Source of the DNA: Chaetoceros tenuissimus
Taxonomy: Eukaryota > Bacillariophyta > Thalassiosirophyceae > Chaetocerotales > Chaetocerotaceae
Length of the DNA: 64,000 bases
Reading direction: 5' to 3'
NCBI GenBank assembly: GCA_021927905.1
Contig: BLLK01000060.1
Location: forward strand, 62,001 to 126,000
Shown: positions 1 through 10,059 of the stretch, piece after piece
How the letters are laid out: each line of letters starts with the position of its first letter
Numbering within the stretch: the stretch's first letter is position 1
Translations under genes and position numbers: made by a program
The notes under the pieces: model-generated
What the model was told of the DNA's origin: nothing
The model's database searches: none
What the model saw: only the letters and a program-made list of their open reading frames with translations

Positions 1-312
1 ATTATGCATTCTCTAAACTTTGGCTTCTTGATTCTTTGTGGTATTCTGATTGGGAGGACTAGAACTACTATTAGAAGAAGATACGATATTCAAGCTACAA
101 TGATTGAACAAGCTATTGAAAGAGGTGGATGTAGTCATTTGGAGGATAGTGTTCCATGTGGATGTGATGCAGTTGAAGACTTTTTAGTGAGTTGTGCTTG
201 TGTTCCTTGTGCGGTCTCCCAAATGAGTAGGCATACTGCTCCCTACGAGACATACGAGGCCGCTTGTTTTAGTTCAGATGGAATGCCTCCCCATGCACCT
301 GAGATGGTATAA
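1..312 (+). CDS. PLAC8-family cysteine-rich protein, 3' end only
   Basis: The frame is open from the window edge to a TAA at 310-312, so only about 103 C-terminal residues are visible. A hydrophobic stretch is followed by a basic RTRTTIRRRYDI segment and then a Cys-rich core (CGCD, then DFLVSCACVPCAVSQ). That order matches the end of the PLAC8 domain, where a tyrosine-ending basic segment precedes the CxxCxxxQ-type motif. Family members are small membrane-associated proteins tied to cell size, cadmium resistance or calcium flux; the role here is unknown. The true start and any upstream exons lie outside the window. Confidence 0.75.
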   Translation: MMHSLNFGFLILCGILIGRTRTTIRRRYDIQATMIEQAIERGGCSHLEDSVPCGCDAVEDFLVSCACVPCAVSQMSRHTAPYETYEAACFSSDGMPPHAPEMV

Positions 313-450
313 AGATGCACATGTTGATGCTTACTGTATGAAGATGGTAAAGGAATAGATTACCAATCATTAGCTGTTTCGACATCACTACTTGCAATAT
401 TGTACATACACATCATTCATAAAAATGATACTATGATTAAACCATATTTT

Positions 451-500
451 ACCACTTTCTTTTGCAACAATACTCTACCACTTTCTTTTGCAACAATACT
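451..500. repeat. 26-bp period tandem duplication
   Basis: A 24-base unit beginning ACCACTTTC at 451-474 recurs exactly at 477-500, separated by TC. It lies in the otherwise featureless spacer (313-594) between the PLAC8 gene and the 3' end of TIM16. It looks like a simple local duplication; no function is claimed. Confidence 0.8.
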
Positions 501-594
501 GACATTTTCTATTTGTATGCATTTATCTAGACCTTTTTCTTCGATATTTTTCTATTGTATTTTGACTTTAAACAATCATCGCACATCACTTTCA

Positions 595-1056
595 TTATTG
601 CTTGGTTTCTTTTTGTTTCCCTCTTTGTTGCTCCTTCACAAATTCATCCAGTTGTTCTTTTGCTCTATATATTTTTGACTGTAAGTAAAATGATCCTCCC
701 TTTTCAACAGCGTTTGCTTCAAAATATTTATCATATTGCTATAAAGTTAAAGCATGAGTATCTTGTAATCGTATCGCAACTCAAAGAATAACAAAATTCA
801 GGAATATATGTCTCACCTGTTGTACTAACTCAGCAGTGACTGCTTCATTCTTTTCAATATTCAAAACCATTAGAGCTTCATCGACAGCCATTTTATTCCT
901 TGCCATGAATCCTTCACCAGCTTTAGCTGCATCCACACCTCCTTTTTTAGCATTTTGTAAAGCAGCTCCGTATGCTGCTGGAATTGCGCGAGCTAGGATA
1001 GTAACTCCCATTAATACTCCCTGTGCAAGGATTTTTGCGAACGGTCCAAGAGCCAT
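595..1056 (-). CDS. PAM16: TIM16/PAM16 (Magmas), mitochondrial import motor subunit
   Basis: Exon 1 is 1056-817, intron 816-739 (78 nt, GTGAGA...TAG) and exon 2 738-595, giving 127 aa. The N-terminus (ILAQGVLMGVTILARAIPAAY) is the hydrophobic segment of Pam16. Exon 2 supplies the degenerate J-like domain with the family signature EKGGSFYLQSKIYRAKEQL and lacks an HPD motif, as expected. Pam16 holds the J-protein Pam14/18 at the TIM23 channel and restrains its stimulation of mtHsp70, on the matrix side of the inner membrane. The length is normal for the family. Without the splice, the frame runs into intron and loses the diagnostic second half. Confidence 0.93.
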
Positions 1057-1523
1057 AATTCTGATTTCTTTCGATTAGACTTGTGCGTAAAGTAAAAACT
1101 CAGTTTCCTACGTATTATTCCCTCTATCTTCTTTTTCTAATTCTTTGAGAGATATTGTTTCTGTAGTATTCTTTCGATTTTCTGAGAGCGAGTGTGGGTG
1201 TGTGGTTGGTGGTTGGTCAGCATTGGCTAACACATATTATTTTATGTTTCAATTTGGCCCCACTTATTTTGGGGGCAGAGGGAGAGCGTTGTATTTCCAT
1301 TCTTGACACTTGACATGCAATTTTATGTGGAGAGTGCCAAGTGCCAAGTGAGAAAGTGTGGAACAACGTTTGTGGTCAATTTCCTTTTCTCTTTTGCTTT
1401 CATTACTTCATCGGAGGACGGCTAGGAGTAATTCAACTTCAGGAGTATTCTCTCTCATTGCATCCATAGCGTAGGTACTTTTCTGCGGAGACTAAAGCTG
1501 ACGACATTGGCTTGGATGAGCGA
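1057..1523. other. divergent intergenic region
   Basis: Spacer between TIM16 (minus) and the unknown gene at 1524 (plus), presumably holding both promoters. A G/T-rich stretch near 1190-1220 and short local repeats around 1340-1350 (AGTGCCAAGTGCCAAGTG) are visible. I see no ORF or RNA gene. Confidence 0.5.
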
Positions 1524-1880
1524 ATGAACCAACCACAAGAAGAAGAAATTATACCTGCTACACAAGTTCAAGAAGAAGAAGAAGAAAGCACCAACAGCAG
1601 ACAAATTAGTCAATCATCACCAAAGAAATTATTCATCCAACTTGTAAGAGCAATAATGAATGCGGTAACAACAATATTTGGTATAGGTGTTGGAGTGGGT
1701 ATGGTATTGGGTGATGCTTTCAAGGAAAACAGACATGGATTACAAGAGAATAATGAGAGTCAAGCTAGTAGAGAAGATAGAAATCGGTTCCATCAACGCG
1801 GAGTAGGGTCAGGATCAAGAAGTGAAGAAGCACGGTCAATATCTCAAAGTCAAAGAAGATCAATGCTTCCCCCGCAATGA
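1524..1880 (+). CDS. hypothetical low-complexity protein with one hydrophobic segment
   Basis: 118 aa from the first in-frame ATG; the frame extends four codons upstream but only to a TTG. The N-terminal third is acidic (runs of Glu). The middle has a glycine-rich hydrophobic stretch (VTTIFGIGVGVGMVLGDAF, about residues 52-70) that could be a membrane segment. The C-terminus is Ser/Arg/Gln-rich. I recognise no family. It could be a small single-pass or tail-associated membrane protein. No obvious TATA box or intron is seen. Confidence 0.5.
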   Translation: MNQPQEEEIIPATQVQEEEEESTNSRQISQSSPKKLFIQLVRAIMNAVTTIFGIGVGVGMVLGDAFKENRHGLQENNESQASREDRNRFHQRGVGSGSRSEEARSISQSQRRSMLPPQ

Positions 1881-2052
1881 TGTTGTCATAGCTAGTTTTT
1901 AATATTTGTAAACTTTTGAAGATCATTATCTCAAGACAAGTTAAAAAGATCTAAACTACATCTTCAACACATTCATCTAAGCCCATAGTGACTTTGAAAT
2001 TTTATTGAAACATGCGCAAAAGATGAAATATAAATGTGTGTCAACAATGATA

Positions 2053-3546
2053 TTATTTCTTAGTTCGAAGTCGATCAAAATGCTTCCAGATGTGATGATG
2101 AGAGGTGAAATTGATCAAGGAGTGATCCGAAGTCCCAGCTTCTATTGTGAACGTTCTTCCAAAGCGATGAAGCCAATTTTCATCCTTATTAATATTAACA
2201 ACATCGCCAGGTTTACGACTTTTCCAATCTTCATCTCTGTATTCATTGGACGATCGAACGTAAATTGTCGAATCGGATTCGAAGAACGATGATATGTGAG
2301 AGTGATTTTTGAGCCATTGGATAGAATGATTGGAGTCTGTGAAAGCTATGGCCTTTATTCTTGGAAGTATGTGTTCTCCATTTGTTTGAAGATAGCGAGT
2401 GAGCTGTGATCCTGACGCAGAGTGTGCAAGAATGTACACATCACCAATGTTCACTGTGTTTGTTTTGTCCTTATGACCAAACAAAACTCTCATACTTTGC
2501 TCATAGGTAGCCATTCCAACTCGATCGCCCCTTGCATTTGGATCCAATATTGCTATGTTCATGTTTCTACTTTTTGCATCTCTTACCATTGGCAAGGCCG
2601 TACTCGACTCAATACTTGATATGAGTAGATGCTGTCTAGAGAATATACCCGCTCGTACCTTTCCTTTTCCGGTAGTTATCAGAAAGGTTTCTAGCCCAGA
2701 TCGGTCTACTCCTTCACCATTCTTACTAATATCATCTTGTTCTTTTGCAGTATGATGAGTGGATCCATGTGATAAGCCATGGCATTCTTCTGCAAAGACA
2801 GGGTAATCTTGATCAACTAGGATTCGAATTGGATTTCCTTTTGTGATGACTTCACAAACTGATACCCAATGTAAAGTTGCTTCTTTCATCATTAATTCTT
2901 GCGCATACTCTTGACACAGACGAGTGATGACTTCATACATTGGTCCATCGGAAATATACCGAAGTCGATTTTCTTTTGTGATGAAGTTTTCACTTGCAAT
3001 ATGTTTTAACCTAGTGCCGCATTGACATGTTTGAGCTCCATACTTTTCTATAGTACACGTCTCATTTGGGTGGCTTTCGCATGGTATGAATACATAAGTA
3101 AACCCTACCATTTCAAGACCTTTCAAGCTTTTTTCATTCTTGACTAGTTGCAAAACATCATCTATTCGTTTGTAATGCTCATGTACTGTGGAGCAACCCT
3201 CCAACATCACTTTTGGCTTTACTCTATATGCATAAGGAGAAGTTGGCGGCTTTTCATAAAATAGGTTTGCGAAAAGTTCACGAAGGGACTTTAGTATGGA
3301 AGGGAAAATACATGGTTTATCACTGGTTTTCGTTATGGAGTCCTTGCGATAGACTTGTTTCGGAAAGTCAACAATAACCTTGCCTGCACCAGAGCGTTTG
3401 TCTCTCTCCTCACAACCTTTCTCAGTTTGTACGGATCCCTTTTCTTCATCATTATGTGAGCTATGTGGATGTTGTATGTGAAGCTTTGTATTGGCTTCTG
3501 AATCTGTTATCGTGTTCTTTTCGTCAGTTTTCGTTTGTGTTGGCAT
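2053..3546 (-). CDS. Arb2/FAM172-like alpha/beta-hydrolase-fold protein
   Basis: Single-exon 497-aa protein. Residues 1-90 are polar and probably disordered. From about 290 it follows the Arb2/FAM172 pattern: KGKVRAGIFSRQ (294-305), a strand ending ILDPNARGD, a nucleophile-elbow-like LAHSASGS (373-380), AFTDSNHS (401-408) and AGTSDHS (470-476). Ser376, Asp404 and His475 are plausible triad positions by analogy with FAM172A's HSYGG, TDS and GTxxH motifs. Arb2 acts in fission-yeast heterochromatin silencing with Argonaute, and FAM172A in chromatin and splicing. Whether this protein is catalytic is unknown; the elbow departs from canonical GxSxG. The N-terminal 280 residues match nothing I recognise. 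Confidence 0.75.
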   Translation of the reverse strand: MPTQTKTDEKNTITDSEANTKLHIQHPHSSHNDEEKGSVQTEKGCEERDKRSGAGKVIVDFPKQVYRKDSITKTSDKPCIFPSILKSLRELFANLFYEKPPTSPYAYRVKPKVMLEGCSTVHEHYKRIDDVLQLVKNEKSLKGLEMVGFTYVFIPCESHPNETCTIEKYGAQTCQCGTRLKHIASENFITKENRLRYISDGPMYEVITRLCQEYAQELMMKEATLHWVSVCEVITKGNPIRILVDQDYPVFAEECHGLSHGSTHHTAKEQDDISKNGEGVDRSGLETFLITTGKGKVRAGIFSRQHLLISSIESSTALPMVRDAKSRNMNIAILDPNARGDRVGMATYEQSMRVLFGHKDKTNTVNIGDVYILAHSASGSQLTRYLQTNGEHILPRIKAIAFTDSNHSIQWLKNHSHISSFFESDSTIYVRSSNEYRDEDWKSRKPGDVVNINKDENWLHRFGRTFTIEAGTSDHSLINFTSHHHIWKHFDRLRTKK

Positions 3547-4310
3547 TTTTATAAATTTCAGGAACTATTTCAGTTTCATCTCGACATCAATAATCTATCT
3601 AAATATATCTCCTAAGATTTTCTTTTCTATATAACAATTTGAAATCGATATGTGAGGTCAGTGTAAATGTAAATCTGTTACCAATATCAAAAGAATCCCT
3701 GCAAAGAAGAAGCTCTTTTGGAGGAACAGATGAAGTGTGTGTCAAAAGATGTCTACGAAAGAGAACACTTTGAGAATACTTCGGAATAATTCTGAATTTC
3801 TTCATACACAGCCAGTCCCACATAAATTTCAACTTCTGGAAAAGGGTGCTATTAAGGTTTCATATAGTACAAGTTTGCATGCTATTATTGATCAGTATAC
3901 AATCAAATGAATTATACCTTAAAAATCAATAAAAATCTTTAGCCAGATACATAGAGTTCGTCATGAAATCTATTCAGTAAGTGCATAGAACTATCGCTTG
4001 ATAGAACAGTAAGATGCAATTTCATTTTTCACGCTGTCCCACATAAACTACAACCAAAATAGGTCATACTACGATAAAATTAGATTCTTTTGATTCTAAA
4101 TCAATCACAATTTGAGAATGGTACAGATGAGCTATCGCCGATAAAAGAACTAAGAACACTCCTCACTCCTCACTCAGTTCATGTCACGCATAATAACAAC
4201 TCTAAGGAATACATGACCATCTCTCGAGCCTCATTTTAGTGTACCGGTTGTACAATCATTTATTAGATCAAGTTTATTCTGTAGTCGCAACCTAACTACG
4301 GTATTACCAT
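3547..4310. other. intergenic region, no gene seen
   Basis: 764 bp of AT-rich spacer. A 77-codon minus-strand frame (3599-3832) has no recognisable composition or domain and is not called. It probably contains the Arb2-like gene promoter on the left and the promoter of the gene at 4311 on the right. Confidence 0.5.
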
Positions 4311-4886
4311 ATGGGGCAAACAGACTCCATAGCATATAGCAAAAATAATATGAAAGCTAGAAGAAGGAAGGAACCAGTGTCAGAGAACACCAACACTGAG
4401 ATGTACTCAACACCAATGGATCAAATACAACAACAGCATCAAGTGTCAACGCCAAGTGCTCCTCAGATAAACAATGAGAAGATTCCAATCGAACTGCAAA
4501 GTGGAGATGAAGTAAATCCACACATTTCATTTCCAAGCTTATCTAATTCAAAATCTGATTCCAGTGACAATAGTTCAAGAAGTAGAAGACGTATGTTTTT
4601 TCTCAAGCCAAGAATTAGACTTCGTCCAAGGACCGAGCGGCCTCAGGAAGAGGAGAATATAGCATCTAGTAGTGTGCAAATTGTTCAACATGATGCTCCC
4701 ATTTCTTTCGTCGACACACCACGAGAGAACCACTCAATCCAGATACGAAGACCAATCCCACGCACACCTCAAAGAAGAGAAAGCGACAATGATGTTAACA
4801 ATACAAGGGATGATAATGGATGGGGGCAAAATATCCTTGATTTGCTAGGATTTCCTCCAGCATCGAGGAGACACCAGGGGAAATAA
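4311..4886 (+). CDS. hypothetical Ser/Arg/Gln-rich disordered protein
   Basis: 191 aa from ATG at 4311 (context ACCATATGG). The composition is polar and repetitive: Gln-rich near residues 38-45, Ser-rich near 78-95, then a strongly basic run (SRSRRRMFFLKPRIRLRPR). It ends with a short hydrophobic patch (NILDLLGFPPA). Gly2 after the initiator Met makes N-myristoylation conceivable, but this is inference only. No domain is recognised. Composition is loosely like the protein at 1524-1880, but I see no convincing alignment. Confidence 0.45.
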   Translation: MGQTDSIAYSKNNMKARRRKEPVSENTNTEMYSTPMDQIQQQHQVSTPSAPQINNEKIPIELQSGDEVNPHISFPSLSNSKSDSSDNSSRSRRRMFFLKPRIRLRPRTERPQEEENIASSSVQIVQHDAPISFVDTPRENHSIQIRRPIPRTPQRRESDNDVNNTRDDNGWGQNILDLLGFPPASRRHQGK

Positions 4887-5609
4887 TCAAGTCATAGCAG
4901 AAAAACTTAATTTGTTCAAAAGTATAGCAGTACTCTTCGAGGTGAAGAGGCTGATGTTAAACTACTTTATTGTAAGACTGTAACTATAGTAAAGATACAT
5001 TTTGATAGATAGAGATAGTTCAAAGAAAAGAAGCTGCTTTAGTTCGTCTAGATTCTTTATTACCACATACACTTAACAGTCTTCCATCGGCGCGGACGAG
5101 GATGTTACAGAAGAATTTGAACTTGAAAATATCGAAAACGTGACGCGAGGCCATAAAAACGTGTCACATCAAAACTTCAAATCATAGTCGCTTGCAGTTT
5201 GATTCAATCAATTCAAAGGGCACCATTTTTCAAGATAGAGATTCTTACATAACAATCAAAACAGTATGGATAACAATGTATAATTACTGTGCTTATTATT
5301 AGCTTTAATAATGGTATCTATATATACTATTTTTAATGGTAACCCAAACATGCGTTGAGAAAACTAAACTGTTCTTTTTTCTTTGTTGAAGTGCGCGCTC
5401 CCAATCGCCAAAAAAGAGAGCATCGCCAAAACTCTCTCTTTCCTTCCCCTCTCCTTTGTTTTTAAAAAAGTAGTTCAGAAAAATGAAGATGACCGCAGCA
5501 CCGCAGCAGAACAGGCAAAAAGCAAGCAAAAGCAAAAAGGAACAACACACATGATGAATGATGTATGAGTGTTGGTGTTTCATTCTACACATAGTTACAG
5601 TATCACATA
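4887..5609. other. intergenic region, no gene seen
   Basis: About 720 bp. Overlapping short frames on both strands (5305-5592 and 5383-5568) have random-looking composition and are not called. The A-rich stretch just before 5610 is the likely leader of the next gene. Confidence 0.5.
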
Positions 5610-6820
5610 ATGAAATCTGCCCCCATCCCAGCGCATCTCATTGCTCCAACTCTGGATGCATCTTTGGCTAAACAGCAATGCGTTGTGGCTACCTCAGCTG
5701 CTACTGCTCAGGACAAACTTGTTTTACCAAAAATAAACAAGAAGACATTTGCAAATGTTGATGGACTGTGTGCGGATCAAAAGGGATTTTTCGATCACCT
5801 AAAGCTAAGGTCTTTGATTCTCAGTGTAAGTTCATGATTGACAATGACTTATCCTTTGCATTGAATATTGTAGCAGATGATATACACAAAGGTCAAACTC
5901 ATATGTCATTTTTCCGATTTAAAAATTATGCTAACATTCCATTTTTTCGCCAGACATTTCGTGTTTCACTTTTGCAAGCAAGTCAAGTATTTACATCATA
6001 TGTCACCGATCAGCTTCAATTTGAAACAAAACTTGAAAAGGAATTAGAAGAAGGAAAAATCTCATCATTGGAACTAGAAATAAAGAATAACGAATGGGAA
6101 GAGGTGGAATGGAATAAACGCATGAAAACAATTCCAGAAAAGATTAAAACTGCACTACTAAGATATCATGCATTGATTCTAATCATGAGATCATATGAAT
6201 TTGTATTTGAGAGGATTGTGTCTAGAGAAATGATGGACAAGCTTACCAAGGATACATTCAAGACATCAGTTCGTAAGAGTCGTGAAATTAAGAATGGAGA
6301 AAGACCGTCTGAAGGATACAGGAAAGAAATGTTTGATACATGCATTTATTCAAATTTTATTTCATTCATGTCTGACTACACTATCCAGCAAGCTGTTCTT
6401 ACTTTTGGATATTATGCATATTTCAAGAATGCAAGAAATAGAAAGAAGTTGAAGGACAGTGACGAACTTTCTTTGAATTTAGATTATAAGGTATCTAAGG
6501 CTGATGATGATTTGTTCGAAGATCCTACCAAAGAAAATATCACAGATGAAGCTGAGAAAGAATTGAAAGAGACCCCAACTGAGGAAACTGAAGATGAGGG
6601 CGATGCAAAGGACGAGGATAAAGTTGCAAAGATTGACAACACAGGTACCCTAGCGTTCACATATATCTACAAGAGTTTTCATTTAATGGCATCGCGCGCT
6701 ATTGGTTTATATTTAGCAGGACTTGGCGGTGCGTTTGGATCGATACTTCGTCCTGGTTGGGGCACACTTGTTGGTGTTCAACTGGGAGATGCTTGTGCCA
6801 CTGCATTACTCGATGAATGA
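5610..6820 (+). CDS. conserved-looking hypothetical protein, two exons
   Basis: Two overlapping frames join cleanly: exon 1 5610-5825, intron 5826-5953 (128 nt, GTAAGT ... CCATTTTTTCGCCAG), exon 2 5954-6820, total 360 aa. The downstream frame alone lacks a good ATG and its first part is intron. The protein is Ala-rich at the N-terminus, helical and charged in the middle, and acidic at about residues 270-310. It ends in a distinctive hydrophobic Gly-rich tail (SRAIGLYLAGLGGAFGSIL, then RPGWGTLVG and GDACATALLDE) that could sit in a membrane. I do not recognise a named family. A conserved tail of this kind suggests a real, functional protein. Confidence 0.75.
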
Positions 6821-7040
6821 AGTGATGTAGGAAGAGATTTCAAAAGCAATAATACCTTGAAATTTACATTTTTAACATAGGTAATCATCTTCTAAATGGT
6901 ATCTCGTAAAGAATGATTTTTGGAATTGGTTCATATTCAAAACTTACTTTCGCTACACAATTCTAATGAGCCATGGGAAGAGTTTCTACCTCACAAACAA
7001 AGAAGTGTTTATACATTCCTTATATTATTCTACCCCCACT

Positions 7041-7670
7041 CTAGAACGTATGTCGTTGTCTCTTCGCACTAGGCGCACTCGAGGTAGAATTTGAAGCAGT
7101 AACAACACCAACTTTACCCCCATCGTCGGCCGTCTTGAAAATACTATCAGACTTTTTCTTCTTCTTTTTCTTCTTGTTGAAGTCTTGCCATGCACTCTGT
7201 TTCTTCACACTGTCGAGCTCTTTTTGTGCTGCTTTGTGTTTACTCTTTAGCGCTTTGATAGTTCGCTTCTTTTTGTTTCTTTGTGCTTCAGTATCAGATT
7301 CTAAAGGCTTCAAATGCTCTGGAATTTCAAATGGCTTTTTCAACTTCTTTTCTGTCTTCTTATCGAATTTCTTTGCAGCGATTGGAACAGCTTCAGTGGT
7401 TGTTTCTGTAGTTTCGGGAATAGGTTCAAAACCTTGAGATGCTATAGATGCGGATGTAGCATTTTCACTAGAATTAGTAGAAGTTTCGATTTGTGCTTCA
7501 ATAGAAGAAGCTATAGCTTCTTCAGGCTGTTCTTTTTCTTGTTGCTCCTTCTCTAACGCAATTAGCTCTAATAAATCATTTTTTAGCTTGATGAACTCCT
7601 CCTCATCTGGTGACTCTGCAAGAAGCGCCTCAACATCCTGTAATTGCGATTCATACTCTTCTAGCGACAT
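7041..7670 (-). CDS. SPF30/SMNDC1-like splicing factor, Tudor domain not seen
   Basis: 209 aa, one exon. The N-terminal coiled coil (YESQLQDVEALLAES, then IKLKNDLLELIALEKE) resembles the start of SPF30. The C-terminus has its basic helix, the WQDFNKKKKKKKK segment and the terminal SIFKTADDGGKVGVV motif, which parallels SPF30's SIF...GKVGVG. SPF30 is a U2 snRNP-associated factor needed for spliceosome assembly. Between the ends, where SPF30 carries a Tudor domain of about 60 residues, there is only a Glu/Thr/Ser-rich linker. Either this lineage lost the domain or the protein belongs to a related Tudor-less group. Confidence 0.7.
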   Translation of the reverse strand: MSLEEYESQLQDVEALLAESPDEEEFIKLKNDLLELIALEKEQQEKEQPEEAIASSIEAQIETSTNSSENATSASIASQGFEPIPETTETTTEAVPIAAKKFDKKTEKKLKKPFEIPEHLKPLESDTEAQRNKKKRTIKALKSKHKAAQKELDSVKKQSAWQDFNKKKKKKKKSDSIFKTADDGGKVGVVTASNSTSSAPSAKRQRHTF

Positions 7671-7983
7671 ACTATCGGTTTGATTCTAGCATATGTGATG
7701 GAATAATAAATTATCACTATGATAAGTGGATATCTCATTCAGTGAAGAAAAACTTGCCGAAATACCGTCGATCAATATCGTGATTCGTAGAGCAACTTAG
7801 ACCCCCTCTACCCTCTTTTCACTGAGTCACAGCAGCCAATGAAAATTTTCAGATGAGAAAGATGCGGAAGGCATTGGAACTTTGGAAAGGAACGCAAATG
7901 AAAATTCACTTTTGTTCTTCTTTCTCGCAGCCATCACTTTTTCCTCATTCTTTACAAAATATTGTATATACCTATAAAAACAT
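7671..7983. promoter_or_regulatory. divergent promoter region
   Basis: 313 bp between the start codons of the SPF30-like gene (minus) and the NDH-2 gene (plus). It must contain both promoters. CCTATAAAAACAT sits immediately before the ATG at 7984 and is too close to be a TATA box. No other element is recognised. Confidence 0.45.
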
Positions 7984-9488
7984 ATGTTGAGAACAATTGT
8001 ACAAAAGCAAACATTTAGCGCTCGACGAGTAGTAAATGTAAATCTAGCCAGATTTTTTTCTTCCAATTCAGACCTTAAAGTGGTTGGAGGAGATGGAAAA
8101 AATCGTGTAGTTGTTCTTGGAACAGGATGGGGAGGATTTAACTTGGCCTTGAACATGAAAAGCAATAAGCCACCGTCTGAAATAACTCCAGAAATCCGTG
8201 TCGTTTCTCCTAGTAATCACTTTGTTTTCACGCCCTTGTTGCCATCTACAGCAGTTGGAACATTAGAGTTTCGTGCGATCCAAGAACCAATTCGTAAAGT
8301 ACTGGGTACAAATGGGAATTTTGTACAGGCTAAAGCTATTGATTTAGATCCAGACGAAAAGACTCTTATTTGTGAATCTACACATGACCAAGAGAAATTC
8401 AAGATTCAATATGAAAAGCTTGTCATTGCAGTAGGTGTGAAGACAAATACATTTGGTATCAAAAGCATTGTTGAGGGTGATGGTATTTACTTTCTTAAAC
8501 ACTTGTATCATGCTAGAAATATCAGAAACAATATCATTGATAGTTTCGAGAAAGCTGCTGTCCCTGGAACATGCGAGGAGGAAAGAAGGCGTCTTCTCAG
8601 TTTTGTAGTTGTTGGAGGGGGACCAACTTCTTGTGAATTTGTTGCAGAATTGTATGATTTCGTTACTACTGATATTAAGAAATTGTACCCAGAACTTGTA
8701 AAATATGTCGACGTATCTCTTGTAGAAGCTGGAAATACATTGTTGGGACCTTTTGATTCCAAGTTGCAGGACTACACCAAAAGCTTGTTTGATAGTCGTG
8801 ATATCCACGTGCGTTTGTCTACATCAGTTACTGGAGTTGAGGATTATGAAGGCGAAGGTTTCCGTTTCCCTGCAAGAAAGGCATTATTGTCAGATGGATC
8901 TGAATTGCCTTTTGGAACGATGGTTTGGTCAGCAGGTTTGGAACCAGTGCAATTTACTCAAAAAGTCGATCTTCCTAAATCAGCAAATGGAAGATTTATA
9001 GTAGATGACTATCTTAGAGTAAAGGGATATGAGGGCAGCATTTGGGCGATGGGTGACTCAGCTATGAATGAGAATGAGCCTCTACCACAACTTGCACAAG
9101 TTGCAAGACAACAGGGAATGTATTTGGCAGATGTATTCAACAACAAGATCAAAGAAGATGAAAAACCATTTAGATATTTTAGTCTAGGATCTATGGCTTC
9201 CGTGGGCCAATTTAAGGGACTATATGACGGAAGCAAAGTAGGAGTAAAGGGTGAGGAAGTTGATGTACCTGGTATGACTGGGTTCGTTGCTCTACTCATG
9301 TGGAGATTTGCTTATTGGGGACGTCAGACCTCCATTGAGAACAAGATACTGGTAAGTAATGTTATTGATGAGACATGATGTCAATGCAAATTCGTTGTCA
9401 AACACAAACTCACTAACCTTCTTCCCCAAAGATTCCAATGTATTGGTTGAAATCCTTCTTCTTTGGTAGAGACATTTCCCGTTTCTAA
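7984..9488 (+). CDS. type II NADH:quinone oxidoreductase (NDH-2), mitochondrial
   Basis: Exon 1 7984-9351, intron 9352-9431 (80 nt, GTAAGT...CCCCAAAG), exon 2 9432-9488, giving 474 aa. Residues 1-26 are Arg-rich with few acids and end RFFSS, a mitochondrial presequence type. An FAD-binding Rossmann motif (VVVLGTGWGGF, 42-52) and an NADH-binding one (VVVGGGPTSCEFV, 208-220) follow, with WAMGDSA further on. The last exon adds the family's C-terminal amphipathic end (YWLKSFFFGRDISRF), which anchors the enzyme to the membrane. It oxidises NADH and reduces ubiquinone without pumping protons. No EF-hand insert is seen. Confidence 0.95.
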
Positions 9489-10059
9489 AAATACCTTGGA
9501 CAAGATATGTTTTTTTTTTAATTTGAACCGCGAATATTCAAACAAACTAAAGTAATTTGTATAAACTTATTCCCTTCATGGCGTAATGAATATTGCATAC
9601 CACAGCACACTATTCAGTACAACGTAAAATCTTAAAACTTGCAAAATTGTGAATTGAAATTTTGAATAGTGTCAATACTACTAAAAAACCCTCAACACGA
9701 CTCAGATTCCATCAACTAAGAATGAGTGGTGTAGATGTGAAAGATACTTTGGAACATACAGCCACACCTCTTACCTATCACACAAACAACAAACAATCGT
9801 CAAGGCTAAATTTTCATCTGAATAAGGCATTGACTAACAGAGTAGCCTTTGGCACCAGGAAAGGTTTTACCAAGTACTAATTCTATCCAGAGCATCACAA
9901 GCGCTCTACAGTTGCATTAGACCCAGCCATATTAAACGTCAATTCGTAGTTTTCTACGAACTGTTATTCCCCTTCCTTCCCGAACAAGGTCATTTTTATT
10001 TCATTCACACCTGTGTGATCAAAAAGAACATACATATACTAGTGACCGAAACGGCAAAA
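9489..10059. other. intergenic region, no confident gene
   Basis: A 51-codon frame from ATG 9722 to 9880 is present but has no recognisable features and is not called. The right part is pyrimidine-rich (about 9960-10010), as expected upstream of the gene starting at 10060. Confidence 0.4.

Noticed and set aside
3599-3832. 77-codon minus-strand frame
   Set aside because: Random-looking composition and no domain.
5768-5953. Independent start of the downstream frame at 5768
   Set aside because: It begins with GTG, overlaps the upstream exon in another frame, and its first part fits an intron with good GTAAGT and TTTTTTCGCCAG ends.
9722-9880. 51-codon frame beginning MSGVDVKD
   Set aside because: Too short, no signal or domain, no homologous pattern recalled; could be real but not supported.
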